Source: Gammaproteobacteria bacterium
GTDB lineage: Bacteria > Pseudomonadota > Gammaproteobacteria > Steroidobacterales > Rariloculaceae
DNA: 9,827 bases
Direction: 5' to 3'
Assembly (NCBI GenBank): GCA_004357505.1
Contig: SMWC01000099.1
Location: forward strand, 1 to 9,827
The stretch's first letter is position 1. Every line of letters begins with the position of its first letter. Shown piece by piece: positions 1 to 7,052 of this stretch. Under the pieces are notes generated by a model. That model was not told where the DNA came from, ran no database searches, and was given only the letters and a program-made list of their open reading frames with translations. Position numbers and translations under genes: made by a program.

Positions 1-814
1 AGATCGGTAACACCGGAATCTTGGTCAACGTCGGCGTGTTGTCGATCTCGAGCCGCTCAACGTTGCCAGTCGCGCCGACACCCGGCGTCAGGACGTCGCC
101 GGGATACAATGGCATGTCCATGACAGAGCCGCGTTGCACAGCGGTTTCATTTTTGAACGCACCATCCGGGTAAACGTCGCCCACGGCATAACCGTCGTCG
201 GCCGGATCCGAATAGATAATCGTGCCGATTGCGCCCTTCTCGGCTGCTAGCTTAGGTTTGATACCGCGCCATGACTGGCCATATTTGACGATAACGATCT
301 TGCCTTCGACGTCGATGCCGTAACGCTCAAGCATGTCGTAGTCCGCCGGCACCCCATAATTGACGAATACGAGCTCACTCTCGACTTCACCGCCGATGGA
401 GAACGCGTTATACGGCGCAAGCAGATCTTCGTATTCCAGCGTACTGGGATCTCCTTCGACAGGCATTTCTGTCAGTGTCGCAGTAAAAAAATTCGGCGCC
501 GTCAGTTCGAGCTCCCTGATCTTCGGCGTCGGCAGGAGAATGTCGTACTCTTCGATCGTGACATCATATCCCCAGGATTCCATAAGCTCAGACAAGAATT
601 TGGCGTTTTCCCTATTCGCAGCCGAGCCGGCGTGGTGCGGACTCGCCGTTAACCGCCGCATCCACCCATCCATGTCCTCTACGCTCAGGGCGGAATCGTA
701 TCGAGTCTCGATAGCGCGCTGAGCGTCGACGGCGTCATCGGTAAAACCACGAATGGGCTTCTGAGCCGAAGCCGTACCGAACACCGAGATCAGTAACAGA
801 ATTAAGACCCGCAT
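1..814 (-). CDS. Glutamate carboxypeptidase II / NAALADase-like M28 peptidase, N-terminal part (C-terminus outside window)
   Basis: The frame is open from an ATG at 814 to the window edge, giving 271 codons and no stop. A short signal peptide (residues 1-17, hydrophobic VLILLLISVFG core, ASA before Q18) predicts export to the periplasm. Residues 50-95 match the start of the glutamate carboxypeptidase II family (SPHHAGS at 58-64, WGYDV at 81-85, YDILLPTP at 90-97). Residues about 145-250 form the inserted PA domain: GKIVIVKYG 171-179, IIYSDPADDGY 199-209, YPDGAF 215-220, VQRGS 226-230 and LTPGVGA 242-248. The zinc ligands and catalytic glutamate of the M28 domain would lie beyond the edge, so activity cannot be judged. 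By homology it would release C-terminal acidic residues from peptides; dimerisation and transferrin-receptor-like domains should follow. GGAGAG at 818-823 is a close Shine-Dalgarno site. It diverges from the ASST gene. The family is clear; the substrate is not. Confidence 0.9.
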   Translation of the reverse strand, partial: MRVLILLLISVFGTASAQKPIRGFTDDAVDAQRAIETRYDSALSVEDMDGWMRRLTASPHHAGSAANRENAKFLSELMESWGYDVTIEEYDILLPTPKIRELELTAPNFFTATLTEMPVEGDPSTLEYEDLLAPYNAFSIGGEVESELVFVNYGVPADYDMLERYGIDVEGKIVIVKYGQSWRGIKPKLAAEKGAIGTIIYSDPADDGYAVGDVYPDGAFKNETAVQRGSVMDMPLYPGDVLTPGVGATGNVERLEIDNTPTLTKIPVLPI

Positions 815-1029
815 AGTCTCTCCACGCCAACGTGCCATCGCAGCATACTTCGGTGAGTCGGTTGAGTCATGCAGGTCAGCCCCACCCGGCTCGATTTACC
901 GCCCTCCTGCATAGCGCGAACGCCGGCATTACAAGCTATACTGGCTCTCCGGGCGGCCCGGCTCAGCAAAATAACGAAATCCGAGCCAAGCACCGTCTGT
1001 CCAATCTGTTCAGCGGGAGGTTCACGAAC
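815..1029. promoter_or_regulatory. Divergent intergenic region between the peptidase and ASST genes
   Basis: These 215 bases separate two divergent starts and must hold both promoters. The only -10-like hexamer I noted for the plus strand is TATACT at 937-942, and no good -35 sits 16-18 bases before it. A GC-rich inverted repeat, CCGGG-cgg-CCCGG, lies at 949-961; it has no T-run and could be chance. The plus-strand frame stays open back to 832, but that upstream part has no signal-like or conserved sequence and I do not treat it as coding. Confidence 0.35.
1015..1020 (+). promoter_or_regulatory. Ribosome binding site fixing the ASST start at 1030
   Basis: GGGAGG lies nine bases before the ATG at 1030. 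That ATG begins directly with a lipoprotein signal peptide, whereas the in-frame ATG at 832 would bury the signal 66 residues inside the protein. Together these decide the start. Confidence 0.8.
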
Positions 1030-2694
1030 ATGCGCGCATCGATCGTATTTACGGCCGGGCTGGTTGCGGCCACGGCAGGCCTGCTTATCGGTTGTGAGTC
1101 GCCGCCACCCGCTGCGACCGGCAGCGAGGATATCACGCCGCCTGTGATCACCAATGCAGAGCTCGCCAATACCAATCCTCGGGCTCCATTGGCTGCCGTA
1201 GTGACCTTATCAACCGACGAGGCGGCCCGACTCACGCTACGCATCGATGATGGCCAGCAAACTTGGGACATCGTGCCGGATGAGGAATTCTATACCGAGC
1301 ACTCCGCAATGGTCTTAGGGATGCGTTTTGGTCGCTCGCATACCGTGACCGTCATTGCTGAAGATCGCGCTGGCAATCGAAGTAGCTCTGACCCGCTCAG
1401 CTACGAAACTCCGCCATTACCCGTGGAACTCCCTCGTACGCGCGTCACGGTACGCGAGCCGGAGCGGATGGAACCGGGCGTTAATTTGTTTAATGTGAAA
1501 TGGTGGGACGAAGACAAAAGGGAGAAGGATCTCGGGCTCATCGTCATCATGGACGATCGCGGCGACATCATCTGGTATTACCGCAACGACGATGACGCGA
1601 TCGATGACATCCGCCGCTTGAGTAACGGCAATATTCTCTATAGCAACAGTCCGGCCGGGGATCTATGGCGACTCGTCGAGATTAATATGCTCGGTGATAT
1701 TGTGCAGAGGTGGCACGCGACCGGACGGCATCCGGAAACAATCGAGGGAAGCACACCTGTTGATGTCGACAGCTTCCATCACGAAGTCATCGAACTACCC
1801 AACGGTAATTTTCTCGCCCTGACCTCCGAACTTCGCGTCATGGATGATTACCCATCCAGCGACACGGACCCTGATGCCGCCCCCGCGCCGGCTTCAGTCG
1901 TCGGTGACGTCATCGTGGAGTTCGCTCGCGATGGCACCGTGATCCGACGGGTCAAGCTTCTGGATGTTCTCGATCCACATCGCATCGGCTACGGCTCGCT
2001 GGGCGGTGGTTATTACAGCGATCTCTATGTCGATGCTGACCCGCCCTTACGTGACTGGGAGCATGGTAACGCCGTGGCATACAATCCGGCTGACGACAGC
2101 TTCATCGTCTCGTTACGCCATCAAGATGTACTGGCGAAGATCAGTCTCGCGACAGGCGATCTCATTTGGCTCCTAGGTACCCCAGCCAACTGGAAAGAGC
2201 CATGGAGTTCCAAGCTGCTGCAACCCGTAGGCGAGGTCGAGTGGTCATACCATCAACATGGCGTCTCGTTTACCGGCAGCGGCAACATCGTGCAGTTCGA
2301 CAATGGCGTGCCCCGCGTTAGCCCATACGAGACGCAGCCTGCCGTCGAGGACCTTTACAGCCGTGCGGTCGAGTACGCGATCGATGAGGCAGCCATGGAG
2401 GTCTCGCAACCCTGGAGTTACGGCGGCCCTGGCGAGGATGCCTTCTACTCCCGCTATCTCAGCGATGTCGACTGGCTGCCCATCACGGGCAATATTCTCG
2501 TGACCGATGGTTCCAGAGAGACCGGGCCGGACGGACGCACTTCGACGGCAGTCGATCGAAAGCGCTGGGCACGTATCCTCGAACTGACCCACACCGACCC
2601 CGCGGAGACGGTTTTCGAGGTGATCCTGGAAGAGGATCCTGAGTACGGCGTGCACATCTATCGTGCCAAACGTCTACCCAGTCTCTATCCGTAA
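1030..2694 (+). CDS. Arylsulfotransferase (ASST) family lipoprotein
   Basis: The 554-residue product starts at the ATG at 1030. Residues 1-22 are a lipoprotein signal with lipobox LIGC; C22 would be lipidated, and Glu at +2 suggests outer-membrane sorting. Residues about 35-130 form a beta-rich Ig/FnIII-like domain (DITPP opening, VIAEDRAGNRS), as seen at the N-terminus of bacterial ASSTs. The rest is a six-bladed-propeller type ASST domain: FHHEV (H250/H251), WEHGN (H345), SLRHQD (R363), YHQHG (H410) and VQFDNG (421-426). In E. coli ASST the matching residues are His252, His356, Arg374 and His436, the last being transiently sulfated, so H410 is the inferred sulfate carrier. PAPS-independent transfer of sulfate between phenols is the family reaction. 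C22 is the only cysteine, so the disulfide of E. coli ASST is absent, and no DsbL/DsbI pair is nearby. The 3' end overlaps the convergent gene by ten bases. Donor and acceptor are unknown; some relatives may not be sulfotransferases. Confidence 0.85.
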   Translation: MRASIVFTAGLVAATAGLLIGCESPPPAATGSEDITPPVITNAELANTNPRAPLAAVVTLSTDEAARLTLRIDDGQQTWDIVPDEEFYTEHSAMVLGMRFGRSHTVTVIAEDRAGNRSSSDPLSYETPPLPVELPRTRVTVREPERMEPGVNLFNVKWWDEDKREKDLGLIVIMDDRGDIIWYYRNDDDAIDDIRRLSNGNILYSNSPAGDLWRLVEINMLGDIVQRWHATGRHPETIEGSTPVDVDSFHHEVIELPNGNFLALTSELRVMDDYPSSDTDPDAAPAPASVVGDVIVEFARDGTVIRRVKLLDVLDPHRIGYGSLGGGYYSDLYVDADPPLRDWEHGNAVAYNPADDSFIVSLRHQDVLAKISLATGDLIWLLGTPANWKEPWSSKLLQPVGEVEWSYHQHGVSFTGSGNIVQFDNGVPRVSPYETQPAVEDLYSRAVEYAIDEAAMEVSQPWSYGGPGEDAFYSRYLSDVDWLPITGNILVTDGSRETGPDGRTSTAVDRKRWARILELTHTDPAETVFEVILEEDPEYGVHIYRAKRLPSLYP

Positions 2695-3053
2695 CCACCG
2701 AGTAGAATTCCGATCGTGCGAATTGTCATCACGAGGGCAAGGATAAAGAGCACTGTCATGGTCAGCGTGTGGGCCCAGACCAGACCCAGTTTGAGCTTCG
2801 CTTTGAATCTCGTCCAGATGCGCGCTGCCGGATCGAACATCGGCGCAGACTCGGCAAAACTGTGCGCGACGGCGAGCAGCCAGGCGGTCCAGAGCAAGAT
2901 GGTTACCGACAGCAGGGCATAAGCGCTGTTGATCGAGCCGTCCGAAAGGAACAGCACGCTGCCGAAAGCGCCTACGGCGAGCGCGCCGAGCGCCCACAGA
3001 ATAGGCCGCAAACCATACAGCCGCTTCGCGAGGCGGTTATAGAATGCCAGCAT
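2685..3053 (-). CDS. Small three-helix membrane protein, last gene of the ABC operon (unknown function)
   Basis: I do not recognise this 122-residue protein. It has a basic N-terminus (residues 6-16 carry K10, R7, R11 and R16), then hydrophobic segments at about 17-37, 45-65 and 92-115. Between the second and third is a charged stretch with R78, R82, K84, K86 and K88 near the membrane. It lies 27 bases after the permease stop on the same strand, so it is very probably co-transcribed with the transporter. AGGTGA, about ten bases before the ATG at 3053, is a weak and distant Shine-Dalgarno candidate. Its stop (TAG at 2685-2687) lies inside the last codons of the convergent ASST gene. By position it may be an accessory subunit or a stability factor of the transporter, which is inference only. 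Coding status is supported by consistent membrane topology, operon position and a clean start/stop, not by homology. Confidence 0.65.
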   Translation of the reverse strand: MLAFYNRLAKRLYGLRPILWALGALAVGAFGSVLFLSDGSINSAYALLSVTILLWTAWLLAVAHSFAESAPMFDPAARIWTRFKAKLKLGLVWAHTLTMTVLFILALVMTIRTIGILLGGYG

Positions 3054-3080
3054 GACGGGTTAGTCACCTGCTCGTATAAG

Positions 3081-4379
3081 CTATTCGTAGCGCAGCGAGG
3101 CGATCGGGTCCAGGTTGGCGGCCTTCGCGGCGGGCAGAATTCCGAACACGACGCCAACGACGGCTGAGAACCCGAGCGCCAATGTGACGGCCCACAGCGG
3201 CGTGTGGGCAGGTGGAAATCCCGGGATTAATGATGCGGCGACGGCACCGATCCCGTAGCCGATGATGACCCCTACCAAACCACCAAGCAGGCACAGCACG
3301 AGTGCCTCGAGCAGGAACTGTAACAGGATGTGGTGTCGTTTGGCCCCGATGGCTTTGCAAATGCCGATCTCGCGTGTTCTTTCGGTCACCGATACGAGCA
3401 TGATGTTCATGATGCCGATACCGCCGACGAGCAAAGAGATGCCAACGATACCGGCCATTACGACCGTCACGTTATTCAAAATTGAACTGAAAGTCGATCG
3501 TAACTGATCGGCGGTTTGAATCCGAAAATCGTCCTCGTCGTCCGGTCCCAGATTGTGCGCACTTCTGAGCAGTCGGGTGATTAGCTCAACGATCGTGTCC
3601 ATATTATTTAAATCAGCAATCGTCAGTTGAATTTGAATATCGGGCGATCTTTGGTTCCCTTGCATGCTGGTCATCGTGCTGTAAGGGATCATCACGCGAT
3701 TGTCGAGGGACTGCCCGAAGATCTCACCTTTGGGTTCCGGTAGTCCGATTATCTTCAGCCATTCGCCGTTGATTTGAATGAATTCGCCGACCGGGTTTTC
3801 CGGCAATGCCAATTCGTCCCTGACTTGTTCGGCGATCACGGCGACCCGTCGGCGCGTTCTGTTGTCGCTGTCGGACAGAAATCGTCCATATAGGGAAAAG
3901 TATTGGCCAACCTCCTGAAACGAGTACGTCGTCCCAAGCACCTGCGCGACAGTGGTCTGTGCACCGTAGCGGACCTGACTTTGGCCACGCAAATACATAA
4001 TTGGCGTAATCGATTCGATGCCGTCGATCCGGTAGCTGATCAGATCGAGATCCTTCTGGGTGAGGCTAGCGAAGCGGCGCTGCAGGCGCTCTCTGACCGG
4101 CGTGAACGACTCTACAGTGATGCTGTTACTGCCGAGACCCTGAAGTTGTTCAGAGATCGCAAAGCTCAAACCTTGAATGATCGACACCATCCCGATGACC
4201 GAGGCAACGCCGATCACGATACCAAGCGTAGTCAAGAAACTCCGAAAACTGTGCGCCCAGATTGAACTGAGCGCTGAACGCACACCTTCGGTTATAGCGA
4301 ACCAGGTCGGATATCTCGCGCCTTCCAAGCGACTGCGAGCGCGCTTGCCGTCCGAACTATCGATTGTGTTCGTTTGCAT
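3081..4379 (-). CDS. MacB/YknZ-type ABC transporter permease (FtsX family)
   Basis: The 432-residue permease has the MacB layout without a fused ATPase. A cytosolic N-terminus of about 45 residues leads to TM1 (47-70, FLTTLGIVIGVASVIGM). A large extracytoplasmic MacB-type periplasmic core domain follows (about 75-295). The FtsX domain (about 303-425) has three more helices and the hallmark segment GGIGIMNIMLVSVTERTR at 319-336 followed by EIGICKAIGA. It ends in the typical LDPIASLRYE. Such type VII ABC systems use the ATPase for mechanotransmission to drive extrusion of substrates from the periplasm or outer leaflet, rather than ordinary alternating-access transport. The ATG at 4379 lies 23 bases inside the ATPase gene, giving translational coupling. 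The Shine-Dalgarno is weak (AGAAG), and family similarity begins only near residue 28, so a later start such as GTG at codon 33 is possible. Partners are the ATPase at 4357-5049 and the fusion protein at 5060-6232. Confidence 0.93.
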   Translation of the reverse strand: MQTNTIDSSDGKRARSRLEGARYPTWFAITEGVRSALSSIWAHSFRSFLTTLGIVIGVASVIGMVSIIQGLSFAISEQLQGLGSNSITVESFTPVRERLQRRFASLTQKDLDLISYRIDGIESITPIMYLRGQSQVRYGAQTTVAQVLGTTYSFQEVGQYFSLYGRFLSDSDNRTRRRVAVIAEQVRDELALPENPVGEFIQINGEWLKIIGLPEPKGEIFGQSLDNRVMIPYSTMTSMQGNQRSPDIQIQLTIADLNNMDTIVELITRLLRSAHNLGPDDEDDFRIQTADQLRSTFSSILNNVTVVMAGIVGISLLVGGIGIMNIMLVSVTERTREIGICKAIGAKRHHILLQFLLEALVLCLLGGLVGVIIGYGIGAVAASLIPGFPPAHTPLWAVTLALGFSAVVGVVFGILPAAKAANLDPIASLRYE

Positions 4380-5049
4380 AGTCTTCTACGATCCGGCCGT
4401 CCCGCAACCGGGCAACGCGCTCGCTGTGCGCGGCGATATCCGGCTCGTGGGTAACGACGATAATCGTCTGCCCTTCGTCGTGCAGCTCGTCGAACAAGGC
4501 CATGATCTCCACCGTTGTCTGCGAGTCGAGATTGCCGGTCGGCTCGTCCGCAAGCAGGATCGACGGGTTGGTGACCAATGCTCGGGCGATGGCCACGCGC
4601 TGGCATTGACCGCCCGACAATTGATTCGGCAGATGGTCACCGCGGTCGGCCAGGCCGACGCGTTCCAAGACACGTTCGGCCTCAGCGCGGCGATCGGCTA
4701 ATCCGATACCGCGATAGATCAGCGGCTGCATGACGTTTTTCAGCGCCGTGGCGCGCGGCAGAAGATTGAAGCTTTGAAATATGAAGCCGATTTCCTGGTT
4801 GCGTATGTCGGCGAGTTCGTTTTGGTCAAGTCCATTGACGTTACGTCCATTCAGTACGTAGCGACCATGTGTAGGTGTGTCCAGACAGCCGATGATGTTC
4901 ATGATCGTCGATTTGCCTGAACCGGATGAGCCGATGAAGACCATGTATTCGTTCGGCTCGATGCTGAGATCGATGTTATCGACCGCTTTGATCAGGTGCT
5001 GTCCCATCTCGTAGTGCTTGCTGACCGATGTGAGTTCGATGAGAGCCAT
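4357..5049 (-). CDS. MacB/LolD/YknY-type ABC transporter ATPase
   Basis: This is a complete 230-residue nucleotide-binding subunit. It has Walker A GSSGSGKST (40-48), Q-loop glutamine Q92 in FQSFNLLP, signature LSGGQ (144-148), Walker B ILLADEP (164-170) with catalytic E169, D-loop GNLDS, and switch histidine H201 in VTHEPD. All catalytic residues are present. After LSGGQ, Cys149 replaces the usual glutamine, which is mildly unusual. The size and the GNLDS/HEPDIA motifs place it with the MacB/LolD/FtsE/YknY group, which pairs with FtsX-type permeases. It lies ten bases after the fusion-protein stop and overlaps the permease start by 23 bases, so the three are translated together. It should sit on the cytoplasmic face as a dimer bound to the permease. 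Confidence 0.95.
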   Translation of the reverse strand: MALIELTSVSKHYEMGQHLIKAVDNIDLSIEPNEYMVFIGSSGSGKSTIMNIIGCLDTPTHGRYVLNGRNVNGLDQNELADIRNQEIGFIFQSFNLLPRATALKNVMQPLIYRGIGLADRRAEAERVLERVGLADRGDHLPNQLSGGQCQRVAIARALVTNPSILLADEPTGNLDSQTTVEIMALFDELHDEGQTIIVVTHEPDIAAHSERVARLRDGRIVEDYANEHNR

Positions 5050-5059
5050 GCCGACCGAT

Positions 5060-6232
5060 CTATTCCGATATCAAGGCCGTAACGTCATCACCATCTTCGA
5101 GATTGCGTAGTACGCGGTCGGGTCCGACGATAATCTCGTCGCCTTCCATCAAGCCGTCGGTGATCTCCTGATAGGCATCGTCAGACAGACCAATCCTGAC
5201 CCTCACCCGGCGGGCCTCTCCGTCATCATGCACGAAGACGTGATACAGCGTCTGACTGACGCTGCGGTCTTCGTCGACGAGAACCGCCTGAATGGGAACG
5301 GCGAGTATGCCGTTTTTGATCTCCGTGAATATTTCGACGCGGCAGCTCATTCCAGGTCGAAGCACGATGTCCTTGGTCTTCTCCAAACGTATCTTGACCG
5401 CAAAGCTTAAGCCTTGAGCTCCTTCGGCGACTTTGGCCGATATCGCGATCGAGTCGATAACGCCTTCGATCGCTTGATCGGGATAGGCAATCGCATAAAC
5501 CTGCGATTTTTGACCGATAGCAATATTGGCGATATCGGCTTCATCGACATTGACTTCGGTATGAATACTGTCCGGATTCGCAATCGTCATCAGACTGGAA
5601 CCGGGGATATTCGTGGTGCTCGAGATGGCCGTCTCGCCGACTTTGATGTCGAGCGACGTCACCGTGCCGTCAAGCGGCGAATAGGTACGCGTCTTGCTCA
5701 AACGGTCCGCAGCCTGCTCGAGTTGCGCCCTCGCCTGCGATAGGGATTCATGGCTCGAACGTAAGTCGATTTCTGCAATTGCCAAATCGTGGGTCGCGAC
5801 GTCGTAACTATCCTCGTCGATCAGATTGCGCACGTGCAACTCTTGTTTGCGCTCCCACTGCGTACGTAAATTATCGAGCCTCATCTGCTGGCGTTGAATG
5901 GCTATTTCTTGCATTCGCACGCTGGCCTCACTCTGCTCGACGGCCGCCCGAAAGATCTGGTCATCGATTTGTAGTAACAGCTGCCCGCTCGTCACATGAT
6001 CGCCTTCTTTGACGAATATTGCGGTCACTTTGCCGATCTCTTCGGTGGTTAGCTTAACTTCCTCTTCGTGTACGAGCGTTCCGGAAGCCAGTACCGATGC
6101 CTGGATGCTGCGCGGGGCCAAGGTTTCAATATCGACTTCGAAGCCATCACTGCCACCTAACACGCTGCGTAGCAGCGGCACTGCCAGAACGGCCAAAACA
6201 ACTGCAGCGATGATGAGAAATTTTTTCGGCAC
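5060..6232 (-). CDS. HlyD/MacA/YknX-type membrane fusion protein (periplasmic adaptor)
   Basis: The 390-residue adaptor starts with GTG at 6232, since no ATG precedes the membrane anchor (residues 4-22) that begins the protein. The two halves of the lipoyl/barrel-sandwich domain are at about 58-93 (VTAIFVKEGDHVTSGQLLLQID) and 183-205 (TYSPLDGTVTSL). They flank a predicted coiled-coil hairpin at about 95-182, rich in Q, E, R and A. The beta-barrel domain (about 216-303) ends with LRPGMSCRVEI, and a membrane-proximal domain follows (305-385, AVPIQAVLV, GLMEGDEIIVGP). In MacAB-type pumps this protein links the permease to an outer-membrane channel; in YknX it works without one. No TolC-like gene is in the window. 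The gene starts eight bases after the Yip1-protein stop and has only a weak Shine-Dalgarno site, so translation probably depends on coupling. I see no lipobox. Confidence 0.92.
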   Translation of the reverse strand: MPKKFLIIAAVVLAVLAVPLLRSVLGGSDGFEVDIETLAPRSIQASVLASGTLVHEEEVKLTTEEIGKVTAIFVKEGDHVTSGQLLLQIDDQIFRAAVEQSEASVRMQEIAIQRQQMRLDNLRTQWERKQELHVRNLIDEDSYDVATHDLAIAEIDLRSSHESLSQARAQLEQAADRLSKTRTYSPLDGTVTSLDIKVGETAISSTTNIPGSSLMTIANPDSIHTEVNVDEADIANIAIGQKSQVYAIAYPDQAIEGVIDSIAISAKVAEGAQGLSFAVKIRLEKTKDIVLRPGMSCRVEIFTEIKNGILAVPIQAVLVDEDRSVSQTLYHVFVHDDGEARRVRVRIGLSDDAYQEITDGLMEGDEIIVGPDRVLRNLEDGDDVTALISE

Positions 6233-6240
6233 GATATGAA

Positions 6241-6951
6241 TTAGCTGCTCGTGAAATACCAGATGCTTCCAAATATCAGAATCGCAGGGGCGAGAACGAT
6301 TAATGCTGACTTAAACAGGTTTCTCTGAGTCCAGAGCTGGTATGCGTAAACACCGAGCACCATTGACCAGATCGTCGTGATGTCTAGCGACTGTACTGAC
6401 TGCCGCATACCACTGTCGGCAGCACTATCGAGATCGAGTAGACTGCTGAATGATAACGGATTGATTCGGTCGGGTCGCAGAAAGGTCGCGTCGCTGAGAA
6501 ACAGGTTCGCAAGAGACGCAGCGTAGCCGAATACGATCGGCAACGCGCACCAACAAATCATCGCAAACCAATGCTTGAGCTTAAACCCGTCGTCGGTCAG
6601 CAGCGATACGCCTGCAAGGTAAGCGGCGTTGAGAAAAAACCACAGTGTCAGGAACAACGAGCCCGACACGGCGGCGATCGATCCCACTGCCATGGGAGAG
6701 AGATTCTCGACGGCCCTCGAAGCTGCTTCGCGTTGCCGCAGAGTCATATCTTCCGACGCGTTCTGCAAGCTCGATTCTAGGGTCCAAGTCAGATCGACTT
6801 GGCTGTAATAAGTGAACACGACCGCAATATTGACGATGATGATCGCAACTAGCGGTAACAATACGGTCGGTTTGAGCCTGAGTGTCTCAAGCGCTTCGCG
6901 CGGCGCCGCGATAATATTCACGGCGGTAAGCAAGAGTTGTTTCTCAGCCAT
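6241..6951 (-). CDS. Yip1-family multi-spanning membrane protein (YknW-like), first gene of the ABC operon
   Basis: The 236-residue protein opens with an amphipathic NIIAAPREALETLRLKP (12-28), typical of bacterial Yip1-domain proteins. About five hydrophobic segments follow, at 29-48, 88-113, 128-152, 191-208 and 213-233. A polar loop (50-85) separates TM1 and TM2. The start is the ATG at 6951, because the same frame has a TAA 15 bases upstream. I see no good Shine-Dalgarno site there. It heads an operon with an adaptor, ATPase and permease, exactly the position of YknW in B. subtilis yknWXYZ, where the Yip1 protein interacts with the transporter and is needed for its assembly. Family assignment rests on the N-terminal pattern, size and context. 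Sequence similarity to YknW itself is not shown here, and a plain DUF-type membrane protein is the alternative. Confidence 0.75.
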   Translation of the reverse strand: MAEKQLLLTAVNIIAAPREALETLRLKPTVLLPLVAIIIVNIAVVFTYYSQVDLTWTLESSLQNASEDMTLRQREAASRAVENLSPMAVGSIAAVSGSLFLTLWFFLNAAYLAGVSLLTDDGFKLKHWFAMICWCALPIVFGYAASLANLFLSDATFLRPDRINPLSFSSLLDLDSAADSGMRQSVQSLDITTIWSMVLGVYAYQLWTQRNLFKSALIVLAPAILIFGSIWYFTSS

Positions 6952-7052
6952 TGCGATGGGCCGTTATTGGTTCGATTCTTGCCCGGGCATAACGAGTGAC
7001 ACTCTCGAGCGTGCTCCTCGGTCAGCGTAACGCACTTCGCCAGCGATCGGGA
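6952..7052. promoter_or_regulatory. Probable promoter/operator region of the Yip1-ABC operon
   Basis: These 101 bases separate the FAH-family stop from the Yip1 start, both on the minus strand. They contain an 11-base palindrome GAGTG-a-CACTC at 6994-7004, and a 6-base inverted repeat CGTTAT (6962-6967) / ATAACG (6989-6994) enclosing GCCCGGGC (6981-6988). No convincing -35/-10 pair and no terminator with a T-run were seen. The operon may have its own regulated promoter here or may be read through from the upstream gene. Confidence 0.3.

Noticed and set aside
360..722. 120-codon plus-strand frame
   Set aside because: It is antisense to the well-matched NAALADase-like gene, and its serine-rich translation has no domain.
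949..961. GC-rich hairpin CCGGG-cgg-CCCGG as a terminator
   Set aside because: There is no T-run on either strand, and no upstream gene on either strand ends here.
832..1029. Upstream extension of the ASST frame by 66 codons
   Set aside because: It would bury the lipoprotein signal inside the chain. The ATG at 1030 has a proper Shine-Dalgarno site and signal peptide, and the extension shows no recognisable domain.
4177..4701. 174-codon plus-strand frame over the ATPase/permease junction
   Set aside because: It is antisense to conserved ABC ATPase and permease sequence, with no recognisable product.
6963..6994. tRNA-like T-arm (GGTTCGATTC) on the plus strand between the Yip1 and FAH genes
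   Set aside because: The bases flanking TTCGATT do not pair as a T stem, and no acceptor, D or anticodon arms can be drawn around it.
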